A DNA stretch of 64,000 nucleotides from Kosakonia quasisacchari (GCF_004331415.1 NZ_SJOP01000001.1:310001-374000); one strand, 5' to 3'; counted from the first letter of the stretch, positions 10,941 through 21,238 are shown. Numbers and translations are program-made. Notes: a model not told the origin generated them from the letters alone.

Positions 10941-10969
10941 CTAATAACTGTCCTGATTACATCGGTCAA
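10941..10969 (-). promoter_or_regulatory. Candidate gltA promoter P1
   Basis: On the minus strand TTGACC is followed after 17 bases by TATTAG, in a context (ATTGACC...GGACAGTTATTAGTG) that matches the E. coli gltA P1 region as I recall it. The 10722-11372 gap otherwise holds divergent control sequences and no supported gene. Confidence 0.6.
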
Positions 10970-11117
10970 TACCATCACACTGTTACATAACTTATTCTCA
11001 GGTGAAAGCAAGACCCCATAACTTTTGCGAATTATAAGCCCTTTCTGGCGTTGTTTGTAACAAGAATGTTTAACTTTTGTCAAATCAGATGATTAAAATT
11101 TAAAAGAATGTTGTTAT

Positions 11118-11133
11118 CGTGATGGGGGTCACT
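11118..11133 (+). promoter_or_regulatory. CRP-like site upstream of sdhC
   Basis: CGTGA, six bases and TCACT match the CRP consensus TGTGA-N6-TCACA at four of five positions in each half. It lies about 60 bases before the sdhC -10 element, a usual activator position. This is inferred from the motif only. Confidence 0.5.
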
Positions 11134-11170
11134 GTTCTGCATAAAACCCGACAAACTATATGTAGGTTAA

Positions 11171-11199
11171 TTGTAATGATTTTGTGAACGACCTATACT
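11171..11199 (+). promoter_or_regulatory. sdhC promoter
   Basis: TTGTAA and TATACT are spaced by 17 bases. The following leader (CTGCCGCCAGGTCTCCGGAA...) closely resembles the E. coli sdhC leader, leaving a 5' UTR of about 165 bases, a known target region for small RNAs in E. coli. Confidence 0.75.
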
Positions 11200-11372
11200 G
11201 CCGCCAGGTCTCCGGAATACCCTGCAATCCCGAGCCACCCAGCGTTGTAACCTGTCGTTTAGCATCTGGAAGCTAATTTTTTGCATGACGAGCAGTTATA
11301 GAAAAGGACGCTGTCTGACCCGCACGCAGACCGGAGGAAGGAAACTATAAGAATAGCATGTGGGCGTTATTC

Positions 11373-11762
11373 ATGATAAAAAATGTGAAAAAACAAAGAC
11401 CTGTCAATCTGGATCTGACAACAATTCGGTTTCCTGTTACGGCTATAGCTTCCATTCTCCACCGCGCTTCCGGCGTCATTACTTTCGTGGCGGTTGGCAT
11501 TCTGCTGTGGTTATTGGGCCTGTCGCTGTCATCCGAAGAGGGCTTCCTGACCGCCTCTGCCATCATGAACAGCTTTTTCGTTAAATTCATTCTCTGGGGC
11601 ATCCTGACGGCGTTGGCTTATCACGCTGTGGGCGGCATTCGCCATATGTTAATGGATTTTGGCTGGCTGGAAGAAACCTTCGAAGCAGGAAAGCGTTCCG
11701 CTAATCTCTCTTTTGTAATTACTGTCGTGCTTTCAATTCTCGCAGGAGTCCTCGTATGGTAA
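11373..11762 (+). CDS. sdhC: Succinate dehydrogenase cytochrome b556 subunit SdhC
   Basis: SdhC is one of the two membrane anchors of complex II and helps bind haem b and ubiquinone. From the ATG at 11373 it has 129 residues, the E. coli length, starting [15 protein letters not shown]. Three hydrophobic segments are present. SILHRASGV near residue 27 holds the quinone-site serine/arginine, and [11 protein letters not shown] near 82-92 holds the haem-ligand histidine. An upstream in-frame ATG at 11358 would add five residues (MWALF) and is less likely. The last codons overlap sdhD. Confidence 0.95.
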   Translation: MIKNVKKQRPVNLDLTTIRFPVTAIASILHRASGVITFVAVGILLWLLGLSLSSEEGFLTASAIMNSFFVKFILWGILTALAYHAVGGIRHMLMDFGWLEETFEAGKRSANLSFVITVVLSILAGVLVW

Positions 11763-12103
11763 GCAACGCCTCCGCATTAGGACGCAACGGCGTACATGAT
11801 TTTATTCTTGTCCGTGCTACTGCCATCGTCCTGACGTTATACATCCTCTATATGGTCGGTTTTTTTGCCACGCATGGCGACCTGACCTGGGTGGTATGGA
11901 CTGACTTTTTCTCCTCTGCTTTCACGAAAGTCTTCACGCTGCTGGCCCTGTTTTCGATTCTGATCCATGCCTGGATTGGCATGTGGCAGGTGTTGACCGA
12001 CTACGTTAAACCGCTGGCTGTGCGCCTGACTCTGCAATTGGCTATCGTCATTGCACTGGCGGTTTACGTAATTTATGGATTCGTTGTGGTGTGGGGTGTG
12101 TAA
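11756..12103 (+). CDS. sdhD: Succinate dehydrogenase membrane anchor SdhD
   Basis: SdhD is the second membrane anchor of complex II. It has 115 residues with three membrane spans. [16 protein letters not shown] near residue 71 contains the haem-ligand histidine and the aspartate-tyrosine pair at the quinone site. The start overlaps the sdhC end by seven bases and the stop shares one base with the sdhA ATG, so the four sdh genes are tightly coupled. Confidence 0.96.
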   Translation: MVSNASALGRNGVHDFILVRATAIVLTLYILYMVGFFATHGDLTWVVWTDFFSSAFTKVFTLLALFSILIHAWIGMWQVLTDYVKPLAVRLTLQLAIVIALAVYVIYGFVVVWGV

Positions 12104-13869
12104 TGAAACTGCCAGTCAGAGAATTTGATGCTGTTGTTATTGGTGCCGGTGGCGCAGGTATGCGCGCGGCGCTGCAAATTTCCCAGAGCGGGCAAACCTG
12201 TGCGCTGCTCTCTAAAGTCTTTCCAACCCGTTCTCACACCGTATCTGCGCAGGGCGGCATTACCGTTGCGCTGGGTAATACCCATGAAGATAACTGGGAA
12301 TGGCACATGTATGACACGGTAAAAGGTTCCGATTACATCGGTGACCAGGATGCCATTGAATATATGTGTAAAACCGGCCCGGAAGCGATTCTTGAGCTGG
12401 AACATATGGGCCTGCCATTCTCCCGTCTGGATGATGGTCGTATCTATCAACGCCCGTTTGGTGGCCAGTCGAAAAACTTCGGCGGCGAGCAGGCGGCGCG
12501 CACGGCAGCCGCAGCGGACCGTACCGGTCATGCGCTGTTGCACACCCTTTATCAGCAAAACCTGAAAAACCACACGACGATTTTTTCCGAGTGGTATGCA
12601 CTGGATCTGGTGAAAAACCAGGATGGCGCAGTGGTGGGTTGTACCGCACTGTGTATTGAAACCGGTGAAGTGGTCTACTTCAAAGCGCGTGCAACCGTGC
12701 TGGCGACCGGCGGCGCAGGCCGTATTTACCAATCCACTACCAACGCGCATATCAATACCGGCGACGGCGTAGGCATGGCGCTGCGCGCAGGCGTGCCGGT
12801 GCAGGATATGGAAATGTGGCAGTTCCACCCGACCGGTATTGCGGGTGCGGGTGTGCTGGTAACTGAAGGTTGCCGTGGTGAAGGCGGTTATCTGCTGAAC
12901 AAACATGGCGAGCGCTTTATGGAGCGTTATGCGCCTAACGCCAAAGACCTGGCGGGTCGTGATGTGGTGGCGCGTTCCATCATGATCGAAATCCGTGAAG
13001 GTCGCGGCTGCGACGGCCCATGGGGTCCGCACGCTAAACTGAAACTCGATCATCTGGGCAAAGAGGTGCTGGAATCGCGCCTGCCGGGGATCCTCGAACT
13101 GTCGCGCACCTTCGCGCACGTCGATCCGGTTAAAGAGCCGATCCCGGTCATCCCGACTTGCCACTATATGATGGGCGGTATTCCGACCAAAGTAACTGGC
13201 CAGGCGCTGACGGTGAACGAGAAGGGCGAAGATGTCGTCATTCCGGGGCTGTTCGCGGTAGGTGAAATTGCCTGCGTATCGGTACACGGCGCTAACCGTC
13301 TGGGCGGCAACTCACTGCTGGATCTGGTGGTGTTTGGTCGTGCGGCAGGTCTGCATTTACAAGAATCAATCGCCGAGCAGGGCGCACTGCGCGATGCCAG
13401 CGAGTCTGATGTTGACGCGTCACTTGAGCGCCTCAACCGCTGGAACAACAATCGCAACGGCGAAGATCCGGTCACTATTCGCAAAGCGCTGCAAGAGTGT
13501 ATGCAGCATAACTTCTCGGTATTCCGTGAAGGCGATGCGATGGCGAAAGGGCTTGAGCAACTGAAAGTGATTCGCGAGCGTCTTAAAAATGCCCGTCTGG
13601 ACGATACGTCCACCGAGTTTAACACCCAGCGCGTTGAGTGCCTGGAGCTGGATAACCTGATGGAAACCGCGTATGCAACGGCGGTCTCCGCAAACTTCCG
13701 TACTGAGAGCCGTGGCGCGCATAGCCGCTTCGACTATCCGGATCGTGACGACGCAAACTGGCTGTGCCATTCCCTGTATCTGCCAGAAACGGAGTCCATG
13801 ACGCGTCGTAGCGTCAATATGGAACCGAAACTGCGTCCGGCATTCCCGCCGAAGATTCGTACTTATTAA
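12103..13869 (+). CDS. sdhA: Succinate dehydrogenase flavoprotein subunit SdhA
   Basis: SdhA carries covalently bound FAD and oxidises succinate to fumarate at the cytoplasmic face of complex II. The protein has 588 residues, identical in length to E. coli SdhA. Seen are the dinucleotide-binding motif [14 protein letters not shown], the FAD-attachment histidine in [12 protein letters not shown] at about residue 45, and the active-site stretches HPTGIAGAG and [14 protein letters not shown]. The start at 12103 matches the E. coli N-terminus MKLPVREFD. No anomalies are seen. Confidence 0.98.
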   Translation: MKLPVREFDAVVIGAGGAGMRAALQISQSGQTCALLSKVFPTRSHTVSAQGGITVALGNTHEDNWEWHMYDTVKGSDYIGDQDAIEYMCKTGPEAILELEHMGLPFSRLDDGRIYQRPFGGQSKNFGGEQAARTAAAADRTGHALLHTLYQQNLKNHTTIFSEWYALDLVKNQDGAVVGCTALCIETGEVVYFKARATVLATGGAGRIYQSTTNAHINTGDGVGMALRAGVPVQDMEMWQFHPTGIAGAGVLVTEGCRGEGGYLLNKHGERFMERYAPNAKDLAGRDVVARSIMIEIREGRGCDGPWGPHAKLKLDHLGKEVLESRLPGILELSRTFAHVDPVKEPIPVIPTCHYMMGGIPTKVTGQALTVNEKGEDVVIPGLFAVGEIACVSVHGANRLGGNSLLDLVVFGRAAGLHLQESIAEQGALRDASESDVDASLERLNRWNNNRNGEDPVTIRKALQECMQHNFSVFREGDAMAKGLEQLKVIRERLKNARLDDTSTEFNTQRVECLELDNLMETAYATAVSANFRTESRGAHSRFDYPDRDDANWLCHSLYLPETESMTRRSVNMEPKLRPAFPPKIRTY

Positions 13870-13884
13870 TGCGGAGACAGGATT

Positions 13885-14601
13885 ATGAAACTCGAATTTT
13901 CGATTTATCGCTATAACCCGGATGTTGATGACGCGCCGCGCATGCAGGATTACACGCTTGAAGGGGAAGAAGGGCGTGACATGATGCTGCTGGATGCGTT
14001 AATGCAACTGAAAGAAAAGGATCCTACGCTGTCGTTCCGCCGCTCCTGCCGTGAAGGGGTATGCGGTTCTGATGGTTTGAACATGAACGGCAAGAACGGC
14101 CTGGCGTGTATTACTCCGATTTCTGCACTGGGTAATGGCAAACAGAAGATTGTGATTCGTCCTCTGCCTGGCCTGCCGGTGATCCGCGATTTGGTGGTGG
14201 ACATGGGACAATTCTATGCCCAATATGAGAAGATTAAGCCTTACTTATTGAATAATGGGCAAAATCCTCCAGCAAGAGAACATTTGCAGGCACCCGAGCA
14301 GCGTGAAAAACTCGACGGTTTGTATGAATGTATTCTCTGCGCCTGCTGCTCGACATCTTGCCCGTCGTTCTGGTGGAACCCGGACAAATTTATCGGCCCG
14401 GCTGGCCTGCTTGCGGCGTACCGTTTCCTGATCGACAGCCGCGATACGGAAACCGATAACCGCCTGGAAGGTTTAAGCGATGCTTTCAGCGTATTCCGCT
14501 GCCACAGCATTATGAACTGCGTCAGTGTATGCCCGAAAGGGCTGAACCCGACGCGCGCCATCGGTCATATTAAGTCGATGTTGTTGCAACGAAGCGCATA
14601 A
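13885..14601 (+). CDS. sdhB: Succinate dehydrogenase iron-sulfur subunit SdhB
   Basis: SdhB passes electrons from FAD to quinone through three iron-sulfur clusters. The 238-residue protein has the [2Fe-2S] ligands in SCREGVCGSDGLNMNG and a further cysteine near residue 75, and the [4Fe-4S]/[3Fe-4S] ligands in CILCACCSTSCP and CHSIMNCVSVCPKGLNP. Length equals E. coli SdhB. It is followed by a 376-base repeat-rich gap before sucA. Confidence 0.98.
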   Translation: MKLEFSIYRYNPDVDDAPRMQDYTLEGEEGRDMMLLDALMQLKEKDPTLSFRRSCREGVCGSDGLNMNGKNGLACITPISALGNGKQKIVIRPLPGLPVIRDLVVDMGQFYAQYEKIKPYLLNNGQNPPAREHLQAPEQREKLDGLYECILCACCSTSCPSFWWNPDKFIGPAGLLAAYRFLIDSRDTETDNRLEGLSDAFSVFRCHSIMNCVSVCPKGLNPTRAIGHIKSMLLQRSA

Positions 14602-14609
14602 ATGCCAGT

Positions 14610-14640
14610 GCCGGATGGCGCTGACGCGTATCCGGCCTAC
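14610..14640. repeat. REP-like palindrome after sdhB
   Basis: GCCGGAT ... ATCCGGC with a central GCGCTGACGCGT matches the enterobacterial REP pattern. A second REP-like palindrome, CCCGG...GCCGGG, lies at 14663-14687 in the same gap. Confidence 0.75.
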
Positions 14641-14699
14641 ATTAATAGTGATGTTTTTTTTGCCCGGTAGCGTTAGCGCCGCCGGGTAACAAGGAAGCA

Positions 14700-14871
14700 G
14701 GAAACCTTTAAAAACCGCCACAGTAGACATAATCGAGATGTCTGGTGCGAGACAAGGCGGCAACTGAGCGCATCCCGGGGAGCATAGTTAACTATGTGAC
14801 TCAGGTAAGCAAAGGCAGCCAACGCAGTCGCAGCCCGGACAGCGAAGATTAGGCAGTTTTTAAAGGTTCCT
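14700..14871. repeat. ERIC-like palindromic element in the sdhB-sucA gap
   Basis: Near-identical inverted ends (GGAAACCTTTAAAAACCGCC at 14700-14719 and GGCAGTTTTTAAAGGTTCC at 14852-14870) enclose a core with a perfect 14-base palindrome CATAGTTAACTATG at 14783-14796. The core context (CATCCCGGGGAGCATAG...CTATGTGACTCAGGTAAGC) resembles the ERIC consensus, which carries CCCCAGGAGCTTACAT and AAGTAAGTGACTGGGG. It is transcribed within the sdh-suc operon and so could fold in the mRNA. ERIC-like is my reading; the ends differ from the classic 127-base element. Confidence 0.65.
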
Positions 14872-14977
14872 TCGCGGGCCACCAAGAGCCCGCAAGTGAA
14901 CCCTGGGACGTGCGCTAACGGGTGTACGTCGTAGTTATCCACGGCGAAGTAAGCATAACAATGCTTAAGGGATCACG

Positions 14978-17785
14978 ATGCAGAACGGCGCAATGAAAGC
15001 CTGGCTGGACTCTTCTTACCTCTCTGGGTCTAACCAGAGTTGGATAGAACAGCTCTATGAAGACTTCTTAACCGATCCTGACTCGGTAGATGCAAACTGG
15101 CGTTCTATGTTCCAGCAGTTACCGGGCACCGGAGTCAAACCGGATCAGTTCCACTCCAAAACACGTGATTATTTCCGTCAGCTGGCGAAAGATGCTTCAC
15201 GTTACTCTTCCTCTATTTCCGACCCCGACACCAATGTGAAGCAGGTTAAAGTCCTGCAACTTATCAACGCATACCGTTTTCGTGGCCACCAACATGCGAA
15301 CCTCGATCCACTGGGATTGTGGCAACAAGAAAGGGTTGCCGATCTCGATCCGGCTTATCACGATCTGACGGAAGCGGATTTCCAGAACAGCTATAACGTG
15401 GGTTCTTTTGCGATTGGCAAAGACACCATGCCGCTGGGCGAATTGATTAACGCACTGAAAGAGACCTATTGCGGTTCGATCGGTGCGGAATATATGCATA
15501 TCACCAGCACTGAAGAGAAACGCTGGATCCAGCAACGTATTGAGTCCGCAACCGGCAAATCCAGCTTTAGCAGCGAAGAGAAAAAACGCTTCCTGGCTGA
15601 ACTGACGGCTGCTGAAGGTCTTGAACGTTATCTGGGTGCGAAATTCCCCGGTGCGAAACGCTTCTCGCTGGAAGGCGGCGATGCGCTGGTGCCGATGCTC
15701 AAAGAGATGATCCGTCATGCTGGCAAGAGCGGCACTCGTGAAGTGGTGCTGGGTATGGCGCACCGCGGACGTCTGAACGTGCTGGTTAACGTGCTGGGTA
15801 AACAGCCGCAGGATCTGTTCGACGAGTTCGCCGGTAAACATAAAGAACATCTGGGCACCGGTGACGTGAAATACCATATGGGCTTCTCATCCGACGTTGA
15901 AACGGAAGGCGGCCTGGTACACCTGGCGCTGGCGTTCAACCCGTCACACCTTGAGATTGTGAGCCCGGTGGTTATCGGTTCCGTTCGTGCGCGTCTTGAC
16001 CGCCTTGACGAACCGAGCAGCAATAAAGTGCTGCCAATTACCATTCACGGCGACGCGGCTGTTGCTGGCCAGGGCGTGGTGCAGGAAACCCTGAACATGT
16101 CCAAAGCACGCGGCTACGAAGTCGGTGGCACGGTGCGTATTGTCATTAACAACCAGGTGGGCTTTACCACGTCGAACCCGCTGGATGCGCGCTCTACGCC
16201 ATACTGTACCGATATCGGTAAAATGGTGCAGGCACCGATTTTCCACGTGAATGCGGACGATCCGGAAGCGGTGGCGTTCGTCACTCGCCTGGCGCTCGAC
16301 TTCCGTAATAACTTCAAACGCGATGTCTTTATCGACCTGGTGTGCTATCGCCGTCACGGCCACAACGAAGCCGACGAGCCGAGCGCAACCCAGCCGCTGA
16401 TGTACCAGAAAATCAAAAAACACCCGACGCCGCGCAAAATCTACGCCGATCGTCTGGAGCAGGACAAAACCATTACGCTGGAAGATGCTACCGAAATGGT
16501 CAACCTGTACCGCGATGCGCTGGATGCGGGGGAATGTGTGGTTGCCGAATGGCGTCCAATGAATATGCACTCCTTTACCTGGTCGCCGTACCTCAACCAC
16601 GAGTGGGATGAGAGCTACCCGAACAAGGTGGAGATGAAGCGTTTGCAGGAGCTGGCAAAACGCATCAGTACGGTGCCGGAAGCCATCGAAATGCAGTCCC
16701 GCGTGGCGAAAATTTACGGCGACCGCCAGTTGATGGCGAACGGCGAGAAGTTGTTCGACTGGGGCGGCGCAGAAACACTGGCATATGCCACGCTGGTTGA
16801 TGAAGGGATCCCGGTGCGTTTGTCCGGTGAAGACTCCGGTCGCGGCACCTTCTTCCATCGCCACGCGGTGATCCACAACCAGGCGAACGGTTCCACTTAT
16901 ACGCCACTGAGCCATGTGCATAATTCACAGGGGCCGTTCCGCGTGTGGGATTCGGTGCTCTCTGAAGAAGCGGTACTGGCATTTGAATATGGTTACGCTA
17001 CCGCAGAACCGCGCACCCTGACCATCTGGGAAGCGCAGTTCGGTGATTTCGCCAACGGCGCACAAGTGGTTATCGACCAGTTCATCAGCTCCGGTGAGCA
17101 GAAATGGGGCCGTATGTGTGGCCTGGTGATGCTGCTGCCGCACGGCTATGAAGGGCAAGGCCCGGAACACTCTTCAGCACGTCTGGAGCGTTATCTGCAA
17201 CTGTGCGCAGAACAAAATATGCAGGTGTGCGTACCGTCCACTCCAGCGCAGGTTTACCACATGCTGCGTCGCCAGGCGCTGCGCGGTATGCGTCGCCCGC
17301 TGATAGTGATGTCGCCGAAGTCGCTGCTGCGTCATCCGCAGGCGGTTTCTACGCTGGATGAGCTGGCGAACGGCACCTTTATGCCGGCGATTGGTGAAGT
17401 GGATGATCTTGATCCGCAAGGCGTTAAGCGTGTGATCCTTTGCTCTGGTAAGGTCTATTATGATCTGCTGGAACAGCGTCGTAAAAACGACCAGAAGGAT
17501 GTCGCGATTGTGCGTATCGAGCAGCTTTACCCGTTCCCGCACCAGTCGGTGCAGGAAGCGCTGAAACCTTACACTCACGTACATGATTTTGTCTGGTGCC
17601 AGGAAGAACCGCTTAACCAGGGCGCCTGGTACTGCAGCCAGCATCACTTCCGTGATGTGATTCCGTTTGGGGCCGCTCTGCGTTATGCAGGTCGCCCGGC
17701 CTCCGCCTCTCCGGCGGTGGGATACCTGTCCGTTCACCAGAAACAGCAACAAGATCTGGTAAATGACGCGCTGAACGTCGATTAA
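14978..17785 (+). CDS. sucA: 2-oxoglutarate dehydrogenase E1 component
   Basis: SucA is the thiamine-diphosphate-dependent E1 subunit of the 2-oxoglutarate dehydrogenase complex and decarboxylates 2-oxoglutarate in the TCA cycle. The 935-residue protein (933 in E. coli) begins MQNGAMKAWLDSSYLSG. It contains the conserved blocks GMAHRGRLNVL, IHGDAAVAGQGVVQETLNM, the cofactor region YRRHGHNEADEPS, and SGEDSGRGTFFHRHA of the C-terminal half. It lies in the sdhCDAB-sucABCD operon, 14 bases before sucB. No disruption is seen. Confidence 0.98.
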   Translation: MQNGAMKAWLDSSYLSGSNQSWIEQLYEDFLTDPDSVDANWRSMFQQLPGTGVKPDQFHSKTRDYFRQLAKDASRYSSSISDPDTNVKQVKVLQLINAYRFRGHQHANLDPLGLWQQERVADLDPAYHDLTEADFQNSYNVGSFAIGKDTMPLGELINALKETYCGSIGAEYMHITSTEEKRWIQQRIESATGKSSFSSEEKKRFLAELTAAEGLERYLGAKFPGAKRFSLEGGDALVPMLKEMIRHAGKSGTREVVLGMAHRGRLNVLVNVLGKQPQDLFDEFAGKHKEHLGTGDVKYHMGFSSDVETEGGLVHLALAFNPSHLEIVSPVVIGSVRARLDRLDEPSSNKVLPITIHGDAAVAGQGVVQETLNMSKARGYEVGGTVRIVINNQVGFTTSNPLDARSTPYCTDIGKMVQAPIFHVNADDPEAVAFVTRLALDFRNNFKRDVFIDLVCYRRHGHNEADEPSATQPLMYQKIKKHPTPRKIYADRLEQDKTITLEDATEMVNLYRDALDAGECVVAEWRPMNMHSFTWSPYLNHEWDESYPNKVEMKRLQELAKRISTVPEAIEMQSRVAKIYGDRQLMANGEKLFDWGGAETLAYATLVDEGIPVRLSGEDSGRGTFFHRHAVIHNQANGSTYTPLSHVHNSQGPFRVWDSVLSEEAVLAFEYGYATAEPRTLTIWEAQFGDFANGAQVVIDQFISSGEQKWGRMCGLVMLLPHGYEGQGPEHSSARLERYLQLCAEQNMQVCVPSTPAQVYHMLRRQALRGMRRPLIVMSPKSLLRHPQAVSTLDELANGTFMPAIGEVDDLDPQGVKRVILCSGKVYYDLLEQRRKNDQKDVAIVRIEQLYPFPHQSVQEALKPYTHVHDFVWCQEEPLNQGAWYCSQHHFRDVIPFGAALRYAGRPASASPAVGYLSVHQKQQQDLVNDALNVD

Positions 17786-17799
17786 TTAAAGGATAAATA

Positions 17800-19020
17800 A
17801 TGAGTAGCGTAGATATTCTTGTTCCCGATCTGCCCGAGTCCGTTGCTGACGCGACCGTTGCGACCTGGCACAAAAAACCAGGCGATAGCGTACGACGCGA
17901 CGAAGTGTTGGTCGAAATCGAAACTGACAAAGTGGTACTGGAAGTACCGGCGTCGGCAGACGGTATTCTGGACGCGGTGCTGGAAGATGAAGGCACTACC
18001 GTGACTTCCCGTCAGATCCTGGGTCGCCTGAAAGAAGGCAACAGCTCCGGTAAAGAGAGCAGCGCCAAATCTGAAGAGAAAGAGTCCACACCAGCGCAGC
18101 GCCAGCAGGCCTCGCTGGAAGAGCAAAACAATGACGCACTGAGCCCGGCGATCCGTCGCCTGCTGGCTGAGCACAACCTCGAAGCCAGCGCTATCAAAGG
18201 CACGGGCGTGGGTGGCCGTATTACGCGCGAAGATGTTGAGAAACATCTGGCGAAAGCGCCAGCGAAAGAAGAAAAACCGGCTACCGCTTCGGTGAGCAGC
18301 CCGGTGGCGCCGGTGGCTGGGCGTACAGAAAAACGTGTGCCGATGACTCGTCTGCGCAAACGCGTTGCTGAACGTCTGCTGGAAGCGAAAAATTCCACCG
18401 CCATGCTGACGACGTTCAACGAAGTCAACATGAAGCCGATTATGGATCTGCGTAAGCAGTACGGTGACGCGTTTGAAAAACGTCACGGTATCCGCCTTGG
18501 CTTTATGTCTTTCTACGTGAAAGCGGTGGTTGAAGCGCTGAAACGCTACCCGGAAGTGAACGCGTCCATCGATGGCGATGACGTGGTTTACCACAACTAT
18601 TTCGATGTCAGCATGGCGGTGTCCACACCGCGTGGTCTGGTAACACCGGTGCTGCGTGATGTCGATACGCTTGGAATGGCCGACATCGAGAAAAAAATCA
18701 AAGAGTTAGCCGTGAAAGGCCGTGACGGTAAGCTGACTGTTGAGGATCTGACAGGCGGTAACTTCACCATCACCAACGGCGGTGTGTTCGGTTCGCTGAT
18801 GTCGACGCCGATCATCAACCCGCCGCAGAGCGCGATCCTTGGCATGCACGCCATTAAAGATCGCCCGATGGCGGTTGATGGCAAGGTCGAGATCCTGCCG
18901 ATGATGTACCTGGCGCTCTCTTACGATCACCGTCTGATTGACGGTCGCGAATCTGTTGGTTTCCTGGTGGCCATTAAAGAGCTGCTGGAAGACCCGACTC
19001 GCTTGCTGCTGGACGTCTAG
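17800..19020 (+). CDS. sucB: Dihydrolipoyl succinyltransferase E2 (SucB)
   Basis: SucB is the E2 core of the 2-oxoglutarate dehydrogenase complex. The 406-residue protein has one lipoyl domain at about residues 1-80 with the modified lysine in [13 protein letters not shown] polar linker follows, then an E1/E3-binding domain around 110-150 ([20 protein letters not shown]), and a C-terminal catalytic domain ending with the [16 protein letters not shown] motif that holds the active-site histidine. The E3 subunit (lpd) is not encoded here, as in E. coli. Confidence 0.98.
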   Translation: MSSVDILVPDLPESVADATVATWHKKPGDSVRRDEVLVEIETDKVVLEVPASADGILDAVLEDEGTTVTSRQILGRLKEGNSSGKESSAKSEEKESTPAQRQQASLEEQNNDALSPAIRRLLAEHNLEASAIKGTGVGGRITREDVEKHLAKAPAKEEKPATASVSSPVAPVAGRTEKRVPMTRLRKRVAERLLEAKNSTAMLTTFNEVNMKPIMDLRKQYGDAFEKRHGIRLGFMSFYVKAVVEALKRYPEVNASIDGDDVVYHNYFDVSMAVSTPRGLVTPVLRDVDTLGMADIEKKIKELAVKGRDGKLTVEDLTGGNFTITNGGVFGSLMSTPIINPPQSAILGMHAIKDRPMAVDGKVEILPMMYLALSYDHRLIDGRESVGFLVAIKELLEDPTRLLLDV

Positions 19021-19028
19021 TGTCCTTA

Positions 19029-19052
19029 GCCCGGCGACGTCCGTTGCCGGGC
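19029..19052. repeat. REP-like hairpin between sucB and sucC
   Basis: GCCCGGC...GCCGGGC forms a stable hairpin in the 103-base sucB-sucC gap. A REP half-like segment GTAGGCCGTCATCCGGCGTGAC follows at about 19076-19097. Such hairpins can shield upstream mRNA from 3' decay; that role here is inferred. Confidence 0.65.
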
Positions 19053-19123
19053 CACTATAACGAACACCTGCTTTGTAGGCCGTCATCCGGCGTGACAAAT
19101 TAAATGAAGGATGGATAGAACAC

Positions 19124-20290
19124 ATGAACTTACACGAGTATCAGGCGAAACAACTGTTTGCCCGGTCAGGTCTGCCGACTCCGGTTGGTTACGCCTGTAC
19201 TACCCCGCGTGAAGCAGAAGAAGCGGCATCCAAGATCGGCGCAGGCCCGTGGGTCGTAAAATGCCAGGTCCATGCAGGCGGCCGTGGTAAAGCGGGCGGC
19301 GTAAAAGTCGTCAACAGCAAAGAAGATATTCGCGCCTTCGCGGAAAACTGGCTGGGCAAACGCCTGGTGACTTACCAAACAGACGCGAACGGCCAGCCGG
19401 TAAACCAGATTCTGGTTGAAGCGGCAACCGATATCGACAAAGAGCTGTATCTGGGCGCGGTGGTTGATCGTAGTTCTCGCCGTGTCGTGTTCATGGCCTC
19501 CACCGAAGGTGGCGTGGAAATTGAGAAAGTGGCGGAAGAGACCCCGCACCTGATCCACAAAACCGCTATCGACCCGCTGACCGGCCCAATGCCGTATCAG
19601 GGGCGCGATCTGGCGTTCAAACTGGGTCTGGAAGGCAAACAGGTTCAGCAGTTCACCAAGATTTTCATGGGACTGGCGACCATTTTCCTTGAACGTGACC
19701 TGGCGCTGATTGAAATCAACCCGCTGGTTATCACCAGGCAGGGCGACCTGATCTGCCTCGATGGCAAACTGGGCGCTGACGGCAACGCACTGTTCCGCCA
19801 GCCGGAACTGCGCGAAATGCGTGACCAATCGCAGGAAGATCCGCGCGAAGCGCAGGCGGCACACTGGGAGCTGAACTACGTTGCGCTGGACGGCAACATC
19901 GGTTGTATGGTCAACGGTGCAGGTCTGGCGATGGGCACCATGGACATCGTGAAACTGCACGGCGGTGAGCCGGCGAACTTCCTTGATGTGGGCGGCGGTG
20001 CGACCAAAGAGCGCGTGACCGAAGCGTTCAAAATTATCCTTTCCGATGAGAACGTGAAAGCGGTGCTGGTTAACATCTTCGGCGGTATCGTTCGTTGCGA
20101 CCTGATTGCTGACGGTATCATCGGCGCGGTAGAAGAAGTGGGTGTTAACGTACCGGTGGTTGTACGCCTGGAAGGTAACAATGCTGAACTGGGCGCGAAA
20201 CGCCTGGCGGACAGCGGCCTGAATATTATTGCAGCGAAAAGTCTGACGGATGCAGCACAGCAGGTTGTTGCCGCAGTGGAGGGGAAATAA
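19124..20290 (+). CDS. sucC: Succinyl-CoA synthetase subunit beta
   Basis: SucC pairs with SucD to convert succinyl-CoA to succinate with formation of ATP. The 388-residue protein begins [18 protein letters not shown] and has the ATP-grasp fold with [17 protein letters not shown] near residue 46 and the C-terminal [15 protein letters not shown] loop. The stop shares one base with the sucD start codon. Confidence 0.98.
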   Translation: MNLHEYQAKQLFARSGLPTPVGYACTTPREAEEAASKIGAGPWVVKCQVHAGGRGKAGGVKVVNSKEDIRAFAENWLGKRLVTYQTDANGQPVNQILVEAATDIDKELYLGAVVDRSSRRVVFMASTEGGVEIEKVAEETPHLIHKTAIDPLTGPMPYQGRDLAFKLGLEGKQVQQFTKIFMGLATIFLERDLALIEINPLVITRQGDLICLDGKLGADGNALFRQPELREMRDQSQEDPREAQAAHWELNYVALDGNIGCMVNGAGLAMGTMDIVKLHGGEPANFLDVGGGATKERVTEAFKIILSDENVKAVLVNIFGGIVRCDLIADGIIGAVEEVGVNVPVVVRLEGNNAELGAKRLADSGLNIIAAKSLTDAAQQVVAAVEGK

Positions 20291-21159
20291 TGTCTGTTTT
20301 GATTGATAAGAACACCAAAGTTATCTGCCAGGGTTTCACCGGAAGCCAGGGAACTTTCCACTCCGAGCAGGCGATTGCCTATGGTACGCAAATGGTTGGC
20401 GGCGTTACGCCGGGCAAAGGCGGCACCACGCACCTCGGTCTGCCGGTGTTTAACACCGTGCGCGAAGCGGTTGAAGCAACTGGCGCGACGGCTACCGTTA
20501 TTTATGTTCCGGCACCGTTCTGTAAAGACTCGATCCTCGAAGCCATCGACGCGGGCATTAAACTGATTATCACCATTACTGAAGGTATTCCGACGCTGGA
20601 TATGCTGACGGTGAAAGTGAAGCTGGACGAAGCAGGCGTACGCATGATTGGCCCGAACTGCCCGGGTGTTATCACCCCAGGCGAGTGCAAAATCGGTATC
20701 ATGCCTGGCCACATTCATCAGCCTGGTAAAGTCGGTATTGTTTCCCGTTCCGGTACGTTGACCTATGAAGCGGTTAAACAGACCACCGATTACGGTTTCG
20801 GTCAGTCTACCTGCGTAGGCATCGGCGGTGACCCGATCCCGGGTTCAAACTTTATCGATATCCTGAAACTGTTCCAGGAAGATCCGCAGACTGAAGCGAT
20901 TGTGATGATCGGTGAGATCGGCGGCAGCGCGGAAGAAGAAGCGGCAGCGTATATCAAAGAAAACGTGACCAAACCGGTGGTGGGTTATATCGCGGGTGTG
21001 ACTGCGCCGAAAGGCAAACGTATGGGTCATGCGGGCGCCATCATTGCCGGTGGTAAAGGCACTGCGGATGAGAAATTCGCCGCACTGGAAGCGGCAGGCG
21101 TGAAAACCGTGCGCAGCCTGGCCGATATTGGCGAAGCGCTGAAATCTGTTATCAAATAA
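20290..21159 (+). CDS. sucD: Succinyl-CoA synthetase subunit alpha
   Basis: SucD carries the phosphohistidine that relays phosphate between succinyl-CoA and the nucleotide. The 289-residue protein has the CoA-binding N-terminal Rossmann domain ([17 protein letters not shown]) and the active histidine in [19 protein letters not shown] near residue 246. It is the last gene of the operon and is followed by a structured 3' UTR. Confidence 0.98.
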   Translation: MSVLIDKNTKVICQGFTGSQGTFHSEQAIAYGTQMVGGVTPGKGGTTHLGLPVFNTVREAVEATGATATVIYVPAPFCKDSILEAIDAGIKLIITITEGIPTLDMLTVKVKLDEAGVRMIGPNCPGVITPGECKIGIMPGHIHQPGKVGIVSRSGTLTYEAVKQTTDYGFGQSTCVGIGGDPIPGSNFIDILKLFQEDPQTEAIVMIGEIGGSAEEEAAAYIKENVTKPVVGYIAGVTAPKGKRMGHAGAIIAGGKGTADEKFAALEAAGVKTVRSLADIGEALKSVIK

Positions 21160-21234
21160 AACCTCATTGCTCCTCCATGTAGGGGAGCAAGTATCCTTTC
21201 GACATGGTTGGCCGCTCCCGTAGCGGCCTTTTTT
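21160..21234 (+). ncRNA. sdhX: Candidate SdhX-type small RNA from the sucD 3' UTR
   Basis: In E. coli and Salmonella the Hfq-bound small RNA SdhX (RybD) is processed from the 3' UTR of the sdh-suc operon. The segment directly after the sucD stop here has the expected build: a stem TTGCTCC...GGAGCAA at about 21167-21190, an unpaired stretch CAAGTATCCTTTCGACATGG, and a terminal terminator hairpin with a T tail. The call rests on position and architecture; I could not align it to the known RNA. Confidence 0.5.
21210..21234 (+). terminator. Rho-independent terminator of the sdh-suc operon
   Basis: GGCCGCT, loop CCCGT and AGCGGCC form a seven-pair stem followed by six T residues. Confidence 0.92.
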
Positions 21235-21238
21235 ATGG

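Noticed and set aside
10824-11021. A 65-codon plus-strand open frame between gltA and sdhC
   Set aside because: It runs through the gltA promoter on the opposite strand and has no family match that I know. Although a GAGGAGG lies near its start region, the product looks random.
12073-13287. A 404-codon minus-strand open frame
   Set aside because: It is fully antisense to sdhA, which is near-identical to the E. coli protein. Such shadows are common in GC-rich conserved genes.
14673-14942. An 89-codon minus-strand open frame in the sdhB-sucA gap
   Set aside because: It is a translation of the ERIC-like palindromic repeat; such repeats often give spurious short frames.
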